Shown here: positions 27,820-36,708 of the stretch, in pieces | Position numbering within the stretch: position 1 is the first letter of the stretch | Layout of the letters: each line of letters opens with the position of its first letter | NCBI GenBank assembly: GCA_017395245.1 | Contig: JAFPVR010000071.1 | Span: forward strand, 1 to 64,000 | DNA length: 64,000 bases | Direction of reading: 5' to 3' | DNA from: Bacteroidales bacterium | GTDB lineage: Bacteria; Bacteroidota; Bacteroidia; Bacteroidales; WCHB1-69 | Made by a program: the position numbers and the translations under genes | Notes under the pieces: model-generated | The model's database searches: none | The model's input: only the letters and a program-made list of their open reading frames with translations | What the model was told of the DNA's origin: nothing

Positions 27820-28383
27820 CTTCTTGGTTTTGGGAACCATGAGGAGGGACATGTTGCGGCCGGTGAGCACGGGCATTTGGTCAACCTTGCCGTAGTCCTG
27901 GAGGCGTTCGGCGAATTTGAGCAGTTCGAGCTCGCCGTTATCCTTGTAGATGATGCTGCGACCCCGGAAAGTCATAATCACCTTGACCTTGTAGCCGTCT
28001 TGCAGGAAACGGATGGCATGGTTGCACTTGAATTCCACATCGTGCTCGCTGATCTGCGGGCTGAGGCGAATCTCCTTGACCTCCGTCTTGGCACTGTTGG
28101 CTTTGATCTCCTTAAGTTTCTTCTTCTGTTCGTACAGGTACTTCTGGTAGTCCATCACCTTGCATACGGGCGGGTTCGCCTGCGGGGATATTTCCACCAG
28201 GTCGACGCCGCGCGCGTCAGCAATAGACAGGGCTTCACGCAAGGAGACAATGCGGGGCTCGATGTCGTCCCCCACCACGCGCACGACCTGTGCCGTGATG
28301 TGTTCGTTGATTCTGTGTTGGGCCTCTTTTTTCGTTCTAGGCCCGAAAGGCTTGTTAGGCCGGTTGTTCTGAGCGATGATCAA
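27817..28383 (-). CDS. infC: Translation initiation factor IF-3, 188 aa, non-ATG start
   Basis: RINEHI near residue 24 and the N-domain LREALSIADARGVDLVEISPQANPPVCKVMDYQKY, then the C-domain RLSPQISEHDVEFKCNHAIRFLQDGYKVKVIMTFRGR, establish IF-3. It prevents subunit joining and checks the start codon. There is no ATG between an in-frame TAA upstream and the conserved N-terminus. The possible starts are TTG at 28381-28383 or the adjacent ATC codons, 4-7 nt behind AAAGGA. E. coli infC uses AUU for autoregulation, so a rare start here is probably also regulatory. Confidence 0.95.
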   Translation of the reverse strand: MIIAQNNRPNKPFGPRTKKEAQHRINEHITAQVVRVVGDDIEPRIVSLREALSIADARGVDLVEISPQANPPVCKVMDYQKYLYEQKKKLKEIKANSAKTEVKEIRLSPQISEHDVEFKCNHAIRFLQDGYKVKVIMTFRGRSIIYKDNGELELLKFAERLQDYGKVDQMPVLTGRNMSLLMVPKTKK

Positions 28384-28431
28384 ATCCTTTCTTTTTAGGT
28401 GTAATAACTTTACTTATAAAATTTTGGGCGG

Positions 28432-28439
28432 CAAAAATA
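28432..28439 (-). promoter_or_regulatory. -7 box (TATTTTTG, minus strand)
   Basis: CAAAAATA on the plus strand, about 50 bp before infC. No thrS precedes it, so the infC operon begins here. Confidence 0.6.
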
Positions 28440-28478
28440 CACAATTTTTAATTGTAGAAATCGTTTACGCATTTTTTT

Positions 28479-28486
28479 TATTTTTG
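28479..28486 (+). promoter_or_regulatory. -7 box (TATTTTTG)
   Basis: Located 22 bp before the DUF6089 gene; divergent from the infC promoter. Confidence 0.6.
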
Positions 28487-28508
28487 CAGCCTTTTAATAT
28501 TGTATAAG

Positions 28509-29375
28509 ATGAAGAAGATAATTCTCGGAATATGGGTGTTTTGTGTGGCATTGTTCGTGCCCGTCAAGACCGTCTTTGCGCAAAATTCGGAGATTGGCGC
28601 GTGCGTGGGCACCACCTTCTACATGGGCGAGCTCAACCCCACGAAGCTGTTCGCGCAACCCGGACTGGCGGCGGGCCTCGTCTACCGCTACAACCTCTCA
28701 CCCCGCTGGGCACTGAAGGCCGACTTCCTGTTCGGCAAAGTCTCCGGCAGCGATGCAACGACAAACGGCGGCTACGAGCGCAACCTCAGCTTCACCTCGC
28801 CTATCACGGAATTCTCCGCCGTGGCCGAACTCAACTTCCTAAAGCTCTACAACACCGTGGGTCAGAACCACTTCGCCCCCTACATCTTCGCCGGCCTCAC
28901 CGTATTCTCCTTCAATCCGAAGGCCACCTACACCGATGGCACCGTCTATGAGCTGCAGAGCCTCGGCACCGAAGGACAAGGACTGGAAGGCATGCCGAAG
29001 AAGTATTCACTGACCAGCGTCGCCATCCCGTTCGGCATCGGACTGCGCGTCAACATCGGCAGATACGTCTGTATCGGCGCAGAGTGGGGCTTCCGCTACA
29101 CTTTCACAGACTACCTTGACGACGTGGGCGGCCGTTATTACGACAACGACCTCCTGCGTGAGCAACGCGGCGACATCATCGCCAATATGGCCGACCGGAC
29201 GCCGGAGCTCATTGATCCCGCCACCGGCACAGCACTTCCCCGGCATCAGGAGGGCGAACAGCGCGGCAATTCCACCACCCACGACCTCTACTCTTTTGCC
29301 GGCGCCACTGTCACTGTGAAGTTCGGCAACTCCGACCACACCTGCGACTTGAAAAAACCGAGAAAAAGACATTAA
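28509..29375 (+). CDS. DUF6089-type outer-membrane beta-barrel protein, 288 aa
   Basis: The ATG at 28509 gives MKKIILGIWVFCVALFVPVKTVFAQ, a clean signal peptide; an earlier TTG is less likely. The mature protein starts EIGACVGTTFYMGELNPTKLF and alternates short strands with aromatic ends (AGLVYRYNLSPRWALKADFL, APYIFAGLTVFSFNP, FGIGLRVNIGRYVCIGAEWGFRYTFTDYLDDV), the pattern of an eight-stranded OmpA-like barrel of the DUF6089 type. It sits directly before uppS-bamA, where this family commonly occurs. The C-terminus ends in a basic tail (KKPRKRH) rather than an aromatic residue, which is unusual for a barrel. Confidence 0.82.
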   Translation: MKKIILGIWVFCVALFVPVKTVFAQNSEIGACVGTTFYMGELNPTKLFAQPGLAAGLVYRYNLSPRWALKADFLFGKVSGSDATTNGGYERNLSFTSPITEFSAVAELNFLKLYNTVGQNHFAPYIFAGLTVFSFNPKATYTDGTVYELQSLGTEGQGLEGMPKKYSLTSVAIPFGIGLRVNIGRYVCIGAEWGFRYTFTDYLDDVGGRYYDNDLLREQRGDIIANMADRTPELIDPATGTALPRHQEGEQRGNSTTHDLYSFAGATVTVKFGNSDHTCDLKKPRKRH

Positions 29376-29430
29376 TTGGCAAGGGCGTATCGCATACGCC
29401 CACAAAAAGGAAATACATCATTCTCAAACA

Positions 29431-30159
29431 ATGGATAACGATAAGAAAATCAAACATATAGCCATCATTATGGATGGCAATGGGCGTTGGGCCCAGCAAC
29501 ACGGACATGAGCGCTTTTTCGGGCACGAACACGGGGTGGAAACCGTCCGCCGTGTGGTGGAAGAGACCACCGCGTTGGGCATCCCCTACCTCACCCTCTA
29601 CACTTTCTCCACGGAAAACTGGAACCGTCCCAAAGAGGAGGTCGATATGCTGATGCGGCTGCTCACTTCGGCCATCGCCAAGGAGGTGGATGACCTGCAC
29701 GCGAACGGCGTGCGGCTCCTGACCACCGGACGCCTGCAAAACCTTCCCGAAGACTGCCAAAAGTCACTCCGGGCGGCCATGGACAAAACCGCCGGCAACA
29801 CACGCCTCACCCTGATTCTGGCCCTCAGCTACAGCGGTCGCGCAGAAATCACCGACATGGCAAAAGCCATCGCCCGCGAGGCCGTTGCTAGACAACTTAA
29901 CCCCGACACAATCGACGAAACCACCATACAACAGCATCTTTACAACCCCGAGATTCCCGACGTGGACCTTATGATTCGCACCGGCGGCGACTTGCGTATC
30001 AGCAACTTCCTGCTTTGGCAGGTTGCCTACGCGGAACTCTTCTTCACGCCCGTGCTTTGGCCCGATTTCAGCAAGGAGGACCTCCGCGAGATCGTGGCCC
30101 AATTTGGCTCCCGGGAACGCCGTTTCGGAAAAACGGGAGAGCAAGTCCGCGCACATTGA
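29431..30159 (+). CDS. uppS: Isoprenyl (undecaprenyl-diphosphate) transferase, 242 aa
   Basis: Cis-prenyltransferase: HIAIIMDGNGRWAQQHG near residue 10 with the catalytic Asp and the GNGRWA motif, YTFSTENWNRP near 70, and DLMIRTGGDLRISNFLLWQVAYAELFF near 188. Makes C55 undecaprenyl diphosphate, the carrier recycled by UppP. It is followed by bamA within the usual Bacteroidetes uppS-bamA-skp cluster. Confidence 0.96.
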   Translation: MDNDKKIKHIAIIMDGNGRWAQQHGHERFFGHEHGVETVRRVVEETTALGIPYLTLYTFSTENWNRPKEEVDMLMRLLTSAIAKEVDDLHANGVRLLTTGRLQNLPEDCQKSLRAAMDKTAGNTRLTLILALSYSGRAEITDMAKAIAREAVARQLNPDTIDETTIQQHLYNPEIPDVDLMIRTGGDLRISNFLLWQVAYAELFFTPVLWPDFSKEDLREIVAQFGSRERRFGKTGEQVRAH

Positions 30160-30168
30160 AATTTTCAC

Positions 30169-30176
30169 TATCTTTG
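30169..30176 (+). promoter_or_regulatory. -7 box (TATCTTTG)
   Basis: Located 18 bp before bamA and just after the uppS stop, so bamA has its own promoter besides any read-through. Confidence 0.65.
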
Positions 30177-30194
30177 CCGACTTTTTTTGAGAGA

Positions 30195-32810
30195 ATGCAG
30201 TTGATACGAAACTTGGCTCTATTAGTAGTGTTTTGCCTCGGCATAACGCTGTGCCGCGCCCAGATTATTTTGGGTGGCGACTCCATTCGCGAACCTGTGA
30301 AGATCGACTACACCTCCCCGAAAACCTACGAAATCGGCGGCATCACCTCCTCCGGCACCGCGACCCTTGACCAACGACTGCTGCCGTTCCATGTAGGCGA
30401 CATCATCGAGGTTCCCGGCGACAAAATCTCCAAAGCCATCAAAAGCCTTTGGAACACAGGGCTTTACGAAGACGTGGAAATCACCGCCACCCGCGTGCAG
30501 GGTAACCTCATCTTCCTCGACATCCGCCTCGAAGACCGCGACCGACTGGTTGCCTTCGGTTTCAAAGGCACCACCAAGAGCGAAGAGAACGACCTCCGCG
30601 AGAAATTAGGCATCTCCCAAGGCAACATCGTCAACGACAACCTGAAAATCACCTGCCAAAACATCATCCGCAAGTACTACATTGACAAAGGATTCTACAG
30701 CTGCCAGGTTGATGTGCAGGAAATCCCCGACGAAAAGGTGAAAAACGCCGTCAACCTGCTGTTCGACATCAAGAAATCCAAGAAAGTCAAGATTCAAAAA
30801 ATCAGCATCAACGGCAACAAAGGAGTCACCGATGCAGTCCTGCTCCGTTCCATGAAGGAGACCAAGGAGTGCTTCCGCTTCATGCCTTTCTACAAGGCTG
30901 ACACCGCCATCGCCTACCTCTTCAAACATCCCGGCTACTATCAATCCAAGGATATTAAGGACCACCTCGACAACTATTTCGCCGACCGTGTGAAACTCCG
31001 TATCTTCAAACCGTCGAAGTTCATCAAGGAAAACTACGAGAAAGACAAGGTGAACCTCATCAACCGCTATAATGAACTCGGTTACCGCGACGCCGTGATC
31101 ACACACGACACCTTCTACGTGAAAAACAACAGAATGTACATCGACATTGATGTCAACGAGGGGCGGCAGTACTACTTCCGCAATATCGAATTCGTCGGCA
31201 ACACCATCTACCCGACCTCGCTGCTCAAACAGCTGCTCGGCATCAACAAGGGCGATGTCTACAACCAGACATTGCTGACCAAAAACCTGACGATGAAGGA
31301 GGACGGCGAAGACCTCGCGTCGCTGTACATGAACAACGGTTACCTCTTCTTCAGCGCGAATCCGGTGGAGGTGGCCATCGACGGCGACTCCATCGACATT
31401 GAAATCCGTATCCGCGAAGGCAAGAAGGCCACCTACAGACGTATTGACATTGTGGGTAACACCAAAACCAGCGACAGGGTGATCATCCGCGAGCTGACCA
31501 CCATCCCCGGCCAGCTGTTCAACCGTGCCGATATCATCCGCTCGCAGCAGGTGCTTATGTCGATGGGGTATTTCAACCAGGAGAAGATGGACGTGCAGCC
31601 GAAGCCGAACGAGGCCGACGGCACGGTGGATATCACGTATGTGGTGGAAGAGACAAGCTCCGACCAACTTTCCCTGTCGGCAGGTTACGGCGCCACGGGC
31701 TTCATGCTCACCGCCGGCATCACCTTCAACAACTTCTCCACGAGAAAGCTCTTCAAGAAAGATGCTTGGAGCCCCATCCCAGGTGGTGACGGCCAGCGCA
31801 TCTCCCTGCAGGCATCCGTCAGTACCAAATACTACCAGTACTACAGTTTCTCGTTCACCGAACCGTGGCTTGGCGGCAAGCGGCCCAACGCACTCACGCT
31901 CGGTGCCTACTACCAGCGGCAAAACAACGCCTACTCTAAGAAAGACAGCCTCTACGCTTACACGAGCATCGCCGGTACCTCGCTCTCCTTAGCCAACAAA
32001 CTCCGCTGGCCCGACGACTACTTCCACATGTCGCACACCTTCGCTTACGAATACTACAAAGTGAAAAACTGGAGCGGGTTTATCTTTTCGAACGGCTACG
32101 CCCACAGTATCAGCTATATATTCACATTGTCGAGAAACTCTATCAACGCGCCGATTTACCCGCGCGAGGGTTCCGACATCTCCTTCTCCGTGCAGCTCAC
32201 CCCGCCGTATTCCATCATTGGGCACAAAGACTATACCGGCGCAACGGACCAGGAGAAGTATAAGTTCTTGGAATTCCACAAGTGGAAGTTCAACGTGTCA
32301 TGGTTCACGCGCATTGTGGACAACTTAGTGCTCAACGTGCGTTTAAAGATGGGCTTCATGGGCTGCTACAACCAGACCATCGGCATCTCGCCGTTCGGAC
32401 GATTCTACCTCGGCGGCGACGGCATGACCAACTGGTCGTATGACGGCCGCGAGGTTATCGGTATGCGCGGTTACGAGGACGCCGCGCTGACTCCCAATGT
32501 CAACGGGCAGGTCGTCGGTGCATCCATCTTCCATAAGTTCACAGCTGAATTACGATACCCCATCACGCTGAACCCGTCGGCCACCGTCTATGTGCTGGCA
32601 TTCGCGGAAGCTGGCAAGGGCTGGATTGACAAGCGGCAGTACAACCCGTTCGACCTCTACAAGTCGATGGGCGTGGGTGTGCGTGTCTACCTGCCGATGT
32701 TCGGTTTGCTTGGCTTCGACTGGGGCTACGGCTTCGATCCCGTCCCGGGTCTGTCGGCAAGCGCCTCCGGCAGCCACTTCCACATCTCCATCAATCAATC
32801 CATCGATTAA
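30195..32810 (+). CDS. bamA: Outer-membrane protein assembly factor BamA, 871 aa
   Basis: The ATG at 30195 opens a signal peptide (MQLIRNLALLVVFCLGITLCRAQ); codons further upstream overlap uppS. Five POTRA-like domains (about 45-480) include FKGTTKSEENDLREKLG, IDVNEGRQYYFRNIEFVGNTIY and RRIDIVGNTKTSDRVIIREL. The 16-stranded barrel follows (about 500-871) with LGGDGMTNW, GMRGYEDAALTP and a C-terminus GFDWGYGFDP...FHISINQSID. It inserts beta-barrel proteins into the outer membrane. Chaperone genes for its substrates follow directly. Confidence 0.95.
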   Translation: MQLIRNLALLVVFCLGITLCRAQIILGGDSIREPVKIDYTSPKTYEIGGITSSGTATLDQRLLPFHVGDIIEVPGDKISKAIKSLWNTGLYEDVEITATRVQGNLIFLDIRLEDRDRLVAFGFKGTTKSEENDLREKLGISQGNIVNDNLKITCQNIIRKYYIDKGFYSCQVDVQEIPDEKVKNAVNLLFDIKKSKKVKIQKISINGNKGVTDAVLLRSMKETKECFRFMPFYKADTAIAYLFKHPGYYQSKDIKDHLDNYFADRVKLRIFKPSKFIKENYEKDKVNLINRYNELGYRDAVITHDTFYVKNNRMYIDIDVNEGRQYYFRNIEFVGNTIYPTSLLKQLLGINKGDVYNQTLLTKNLTMKEDGEDLASLYMNNGYLFFSANPVEVAIDGDSIDIEIRIREGKKATYRRIDIVGNTKTSDRVIIRELTTIPGQLFNRADIIRSQQVLMSMGYFNQEKMDVQPKPNEADGTVDITYVVEETSSDQLSLSAGYGATGFMLTAGITFNNFSTRKLFKKDAWSPIPGGDGQRISLQASVSTKYYQYYSFSFTEPWLGGKRPNALTLGAYYQRQNNAYSKKDSLYAYTSIAGTSLSLANKLRWPDDYFHMSHTFAYEYYKVKNWSGFIFSNGYAHSISYIFTLSRNSINAPIYPREGSDISFSVQLTPPYSIIGHKDYTGATDQEKYKFLEFHKWKFNVSWFTRIVDNLVLNVRLKMGFMGCYNQTIGISPFGRFYLGGDGMTNWSYDGREVIGMRGYEDAALTPNVNGQVVGASIFHKFTAELRYPITLNPSATVYVLAFAEAGKGWIDKRQYNPFDLYKSMGVGVRVYLPMFGLLGFDWGYGFDPVPGLSASASGSHFHISINQSID

Positions 32811-32860
32811 ACTTATTTCAAAACAGAAGTCAAACCTACGTCATTTAAAAATATAGCAAA

Positions 32861-33394
32861 ATGAAAAAACAACTCCTAATCACCGGATTATTCACCTTGA
32901 TGATGTTCTTCGGTTTCGCGCAGAAATACGCATACATCAACTCCGAATACCTCCTCTCGCAGATTCCCGAATACAAGGAAGCGCAAGCCGAGCTCGACCG
33001 CGTGGCCGTGCAGTGGCAGAAGGAAATCGAAGCCAAGTTTGCCACCATCGACTCCATGTACAAACGCTATCAGGTGGAGTCCATCACCCTGCCCGAACAG
33101 ATCAAGAAGAGCCGCGAAGATGCCATCATCGCACAGGAGAAAGCAGCTAAAGACCTGCAAAAGAAGCGTTTCGGCCAGAACGGTGACCTTTTCAAGAAAC
33201 GTGAGGAATTGGTGAAGCCCATCCAGGATCGCGTCATCAACGCCGTTAACGACTATGCCAAGGAACGCGGTTTCGCCTTCGTGTTTGACACCGCCGGCGA
33301 CCTCACCATCATCTACGCCGACCCGAAATGGGACATCAACGAGCAGGTGCTCCAGAAAATGGGCATCTCCGCCAGCAGAGATTTGGACGATTAA
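32861..33394 (+). CDS. OmpH/Skp family periplasmic chaperone 1, 177 aa
   Basis: Signal peptide MKKQLLITGLFTLMMFFGFAQ, then YAYINSEYLLSQIPEYKEAQAELDRVA, a long coiled-coil arm (about 45-125) and the closing FAFVFDTAGDLTIIYADPKWDINEQVL. This is the Skp architecture: a trimer that holds unfolded outer-membrane proteins for BamA. The most diverged of the three copies here, with an extra C-terminal SASRDLDD. Confidence 0.9.
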   Translation: MKKQLLITGLFTLMMFFGFAQKYAYINSEYLLSQIPEYKEAQAELDRVAVQWQKEIEAKFATIDSMYKRYQVESITLPEQIKKSREDAIIAQEKAAKDLQKKRFGQNGDLFKKREELVKPIQDRVINAVNDYAKERGFAFVFDTAGDLTIIYADPKWDINEQVLQKMGISASRDLDD

Positions 33395-33424
33395 TTTAGT
33401 ACGAACATAAAGTAAAGAAAGTCA

Positions 33425-33922
33425 ATGAAAAAGATTGTTTTGATTCTGGCCATCGCCGGACTTTTCTCCGTCCAGGCCGCGCAAGCACAGAAGTACGGCC
33501 ACGTGAACTCAGGTGAAATCCTCGAAGTGATGCCCGGCATCGACTCCCTGCAAATCAAGCTGCAAGCCTTCCAATTGGAACTTCAAAGCATGTATGAGAG
33601 CATGATGACGGAATACCAGACCAAGAAGGACAAATTCGACCGTGAGGTGGGCACGATGTCATCCTCCGTGCGCCAGCTGCGCGAGAAAGAGTTGGCTGAC
33701 CTCGCCAACCGTATCCAGGAGTTCCAGGCCGGTGCGCAGGAAGATCTGGAAGACAAGCAGTATGAACTGGCCAAACCGTTTCAGGATGCTATCCAAGCCG
33801 CCATCGACAAGGTGGCCAAAGCCAACGGATATGCCTACATTTTCGACACGAAAACGCTGCTCTACTACAGTGCCAGCGATGACATCACGCCTTTGGTGAA
33901 GAAAGAACTGGGCATTAAATAA
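33425..33922 (+). CDS. OmpH/Skp family periplasmic chaperone 2, 165 aa
   Basis: Signal peptide MKKIVLILAIAGLFSVQAAQA, then KYGHVNSGEILEVMPGIDSLQ, the coiled-coil segment MMTEYQTKKDKFDREVGTMS and the end GYAYIFDTKTLLYYSASDDITPLVKKELGIK. Closely similar to copy 3 in length, the VMPGID motif and the ELGIK end, so these two are the more recent duplicates. 30 bp behind copy 1. Confidence 0.9.
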   Translation: MKKIVLILAIAGLFSVQAAQAQKYGHVNSGEILEVMPGIDSLQIKLQAFQLELQSMYESMMTEYQTKKDKFDREVGTMSSSVRQLREKELADLANRIQEFQAGAQEDLEDKQYELAKPFQDAIQAAIDKVAKANGYAYIFDTKTLLYYSASDDITPLVKKELGIK

Positions 33923-33930
33923 TTACGGAA

Positions 33931-34434
33931 ATGAGAAAGTTACTGACCATTATATGCGTTGCACTTCTTTGTGTGACAACGGGTTACGCCCAAAAGGCCA
34001 AATTCGGTCATGTGGACTATGGCACCGTCATGAAGGAAATGCCCGGCATTGACACCGCGCAACAGGCCTTGCTGACCTACCAACAGGAACTGGAAGCCGT
34101 AGGACAACAGATGGCCGATGAGTTCAAGACCAAGCAGGCTGAATACACCAATCTGGCCAACACCACCACTTCATCCGCCATTCTCAAAGTCAAAGAAGAC
34201 GAGCTGATGAAACTCTACAAGCGGCTTCAGGATTTCGTCTCTTCCAGCGAACAGGAACTGCAAACCAAGCAGATGGAGCTCCTCAAACCGTTCCAGGAGA
34301 GATTGCTCGCCGCCATCAAAACCGTGGCCGAACGCGAGAAATACACCTACGTGTTCGACATCACGATGTGTGCCTTCCATAACGAGGCCGACGACCTCAC
34401 CGCCGCCGTCCGCACCGAATTGGGAATCAAATAA
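33931..34434 (+). CDS. OmpH/Skp family periplasmic chaperone 3, 167 aa
   Basis: Signal peptide MRKLLTIICVALLCVTTGYAQ, then KFGHVDYGTVMKEMPGIDTAQ, a coiled-coil arm rich in Q/E/K and the end YTYVFDITMCAFHNEADDLTAAVRTELGIK. Starts 8 bp after copy 2 in the same operon. A cysteine in the C-terminal strand (TMCAF) distinguishes it from its sisters. Confidence 0.9.
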   Translation: MRKLLTIICVALLCVTTGYAQKAKFGHVDYGTVMKEMPGIDTAQQALLTYQQELEAVGQQMADEFKTKQAEYTNLANTTTSSAILKVKEDELMKLYKRLQDFVSSSEQELQTKQMELLKPFQERLLAAIKTVAEREKYTYVFDITMCAFHNEADDLTAAVRTELGIK

Positions 34435-34468
34435 TTTTAATGTATATATATAACATTGTGTATTCCCC

Positions 34469-34498
34469 TGTAGAGACGTTGCACGCAACGTCTCTACA
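34469..34498. repeat. TAGAGACG palindrome, 14-bp perfect arms
   Basis: TGTAGAGACGTTGC (34469-34482) and its exact reverse complement (34485-34498) are separated by 2 bp. Located between the third Skp gene and the M3 peptidase gene. Confidence 0.85.
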
Positions 34499-34517
34499 TC
34501 GTTTAAACCATTAAGAG

Positions 34518-36548
34518 ATGAATCCTTTACTGAAACAATGGACCACCCCGTGGGGAACCCCACCGTTCAATGAAATCAAAATCGAGCACTGGCTGCCGGC
34601 TTTTGAAGAGGCCGTGGCAGAAGCGAAACAGGAGATCGAAGCCATCGCAGACAACCCTGCCACAGCCGATTTCGAAAACACCATCGTCGCGCTCGACCGT
34701 GCGGGCGACCGGCTCAGCACAGTCGCCGACCTCTTTTTCAACCTGCTCGAATGCAACGGCGACGATGAAATGAACGCTATTGCCGAGCAAGTGCAACCGC
34801 TGTTGGTAGCGCACGAGAACGAAGTATACCAGCACCCTGCGCTCTTCGCCCGCGTGAAGGCTGTCTATGACCGGCAAAAGACCGACAAAGCACTGTCTGG
34901 CGCTGATAAGATCCTGTTAGACAAGACGTACGACGCTTTTGTGGCAGGTGGTGCCAATCTCCCCGAGAAGGAAAAGGCACGTTACCGCGAACTGTCGTTG
35001 GAGTTGGCCAACCTGCAACTCGACTTCGGACAACGTGCGCTGAAGGCCACCTACGCCTGGTCCGCGCATTTGGAGAAAGATTCGCCCCGGTTGTCCGGAA
35101 TCCCCGATAGCGCCCGTGCCATCGCCGCGAAAAAAGCCGCTGACAAGGGGCTCGACGACTACATCTTCGACCTCTCCGCCCCTGACGTGAACGTTGTGCT
35201 CACCCATGCCGACGACCGTACCCTGCGCGAGGAGGTCTATCAACATTCCAGCAAGAAAGCTTTCGGCGGAGAATTTGACAACTGCGACAATATCAAAGCC
35301 ATCTTGAAATGCCGGGAAGAAATCGCACATCTACTTGGCTATCAACATTATGCCGACTACGCGCTTCGCAACCGCATGGCCAAAGACCTGAAACTCGTAT
35401 ACCAACTTCTGGATGATTTGAAGGCCGCTGCCCTGCCCGCCGCCCGCCGTGAAATCGAAGAGCTGAAGCAATTCGCTAAAAGTCAAGGCTTCGAGGGCGA
35501 ATTTCAACGCTGGGACCTCAGCTACTATATGGAGAAACTGCGACAGGAGAAGTTCAGCCTCGATATGGAGAAACTGAAGGTCTACTTCCCGCTCCATCAA
35601 GTGATTGACGGCGTGTTCGGATTGGCCACAACCCTTTACGGGCTGCGCTTCGAGAGGTCGGAGACGATACAGCCCTATCATCCCGACGTGCAGGTGTATG
35701 AGGTCTGGCGCGGCGAGCAGTTTATGGCCGTACTCTACCTCGACTTCCATCCGCGCAGCACCAAACGCAGTGGCGCGTGGATGACCGAGTTCCGTGACCA
35801 GTACATCGCCGCCGACGGCCATGACGTGCGCCCGTGGGTAAGCCTCGTCATGAACTTTACCCCGCCGACCCCCGACCAGCCTTCCCTGCTGACCGTCGAT
35901 GAGGTGAACACGTTTCTGCACGAGTTCGGCCACGCGCTCAACGGCATGCTGTCGGAAGTGAAATACGCCACATTGTCCGGCACGCATTCGCCTCGCGATT
36001 TTGTGGAACTGCCCTCCCAACTGAACGAAAACTGGCTCACCGAACCCGAATTTCTGAACACCTTCGCCTGCCACTACCAAACCGGCGAACCTATTCCGGA
36101 AGAATACGTCACACAGCTGAAGAACCTGAACAAATTCATGGCCGGATACCTTTGCGTGCGACAGCTCTCGTTCGGCTACCTCGACATGATGTGGCACACC
36201 ATGTCCGCCGCCAATGTGGACGATGTCCTGCGCTTAGAGCGTTCCATTTTCGACACGGTCGAGGTGCTGCCGGTAGTGCCGGGCGCATGCATGAGCACTT
36301 CGTTCGGGCATCTTTTCTCCGGAGGTTACGCAGCAGGCTATTACGGCTACAAATGGGCCGAAATGCTCGAAGCCGACGCCTTTTCGCTTTTCAAGGAGAC
36401 TGGCGTGATGAACAAAGAGACGGCACAACGTTATTTGGAAACCATCCTCTCCAAAGGCGGTTCTGTGGACGCGATGGAGATGTTCGTCAATTTCCGGGGA
36501 CGTGAACCGAAAATCAACGCCTTGTTGGAGCGCGACGGCCTCCTGTAG
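34518..36548 (+). CDS. M3 family zinc metallopeptidase (Dcp/oligopeptidase A type), 676 aa
   Basis: MNPLLKQWTTPWGTPPFNEIKIEHWLPAFEEA is the typical Dcp/OpdA N-terminus, and the zinc motif HEFGHALNGML is near residue 472, with the distal ligand in the ELPSQLNENW region. FGHLFSGGYAAGYYGYKWAEML near 595 is the conserved C-terminal block. There is no signal peptide, so it is cytosolic and degrades short peptides. The length matches E. coli Dcp and OpdA, and I cannot decide between them. Its TAG stop is part of the TAGAGACG repeat cluster that follows. Confidence 0.92.
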   Translation: MNPLLKQWTTPWGTPPFNEIKIEHWLPAFEEAVAEAKQEIEAIADNPATADFENTIVALDRAGDRLSTVADLFFNLLECNGDDEMNAIAEQVQPLLVAHENEVYQHPALFARVKAVYDRQKTDKALSGADKILLDKTYDAFVAGGANLPEKEKARYRELSLELANLQLDFGQRALKATYAWSAHLEKDSPRLSGIPDSARAIAAKKAADKGLDDYIFDLSAPDVNVVLTHADDRTLREEVYQHSSKKAFGGEFDNCDNIKAILKCREEIAHLLGYQHYADYALRNRMAKDLKLVYQLLDDLKAAALPAARREIEELKQFAKSQGFEGEFQRWDLSYYMEKLRQEKFSLDMEKLKVYFPLHQVIDGVFGLATTLYGLRFERSETIQPYHPDVQVYEVWRGEQFMAVLYLDFHPRSTKRSGAWMTEFRDQYIAADGHDVRPWVSLVMNFTPPTPDQPSLLTVDEVNTFLHEFGHALNGMLSEVKYATLSGTHSPRDFVELPSQLNENWLTEPEFLNTFACHYQTGEPIPEEYVTQLKNLNKFMAGYLCVRQLSFGYLDMMWHTMSAANVDDVLRLERSIFDTVEVLPVVPGACMSTSFGHLFSGGYAAGYYGYKWAEMLEADAFSLFKETGVMNKETAQRYLETILSKGGSVDAMEMFVNFRGREPKINALLERDGLL

Positions 36549-36643
36549 AGACGCGCCATGGCACGTCTCTACAAATGCGCCATGGCACGTCTCTACAGAT
36601 GCGGTGCACACGTCTCTACAAACGTGCCATGACGCGTCTCTAC
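36544..36643. repeat. Cluster of TAGAGACG palindromes (one full, three further arms)
   Basis: TGTAGAGACG (36544-36553) pairs with CGTCTCTACA (36564-36573). More CGTCTCTACA arms end near 36597, 36619 and 36642, separated by GCGCCATGGCA-like linkers. The M3 peptidase stop codon (36546-36548) is inside the first arm. Confidence 0.85.
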
Positions 36644-36671
36644 AATATGTCGGATGAACGGGAAAATTGTG

Positions 36672-36679
36672 TACCTTTG
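36672..36679 (+). promoter_or_regulatory. -7 box (TACCTTTG)
   Basis: Located 29 bp before azlC; promoter of the azlCD operon. Confidence 0.6.
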
Positions 36680-36708
36680 CAGCGGTTAATCAAAATCGTT
36701 AACTGTTT

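Noticed and set aside
30606..31922. 438-codon open frame antisense to bamA
   Set aside because: Complement of bamA codons; no recognisable domain or start signals.
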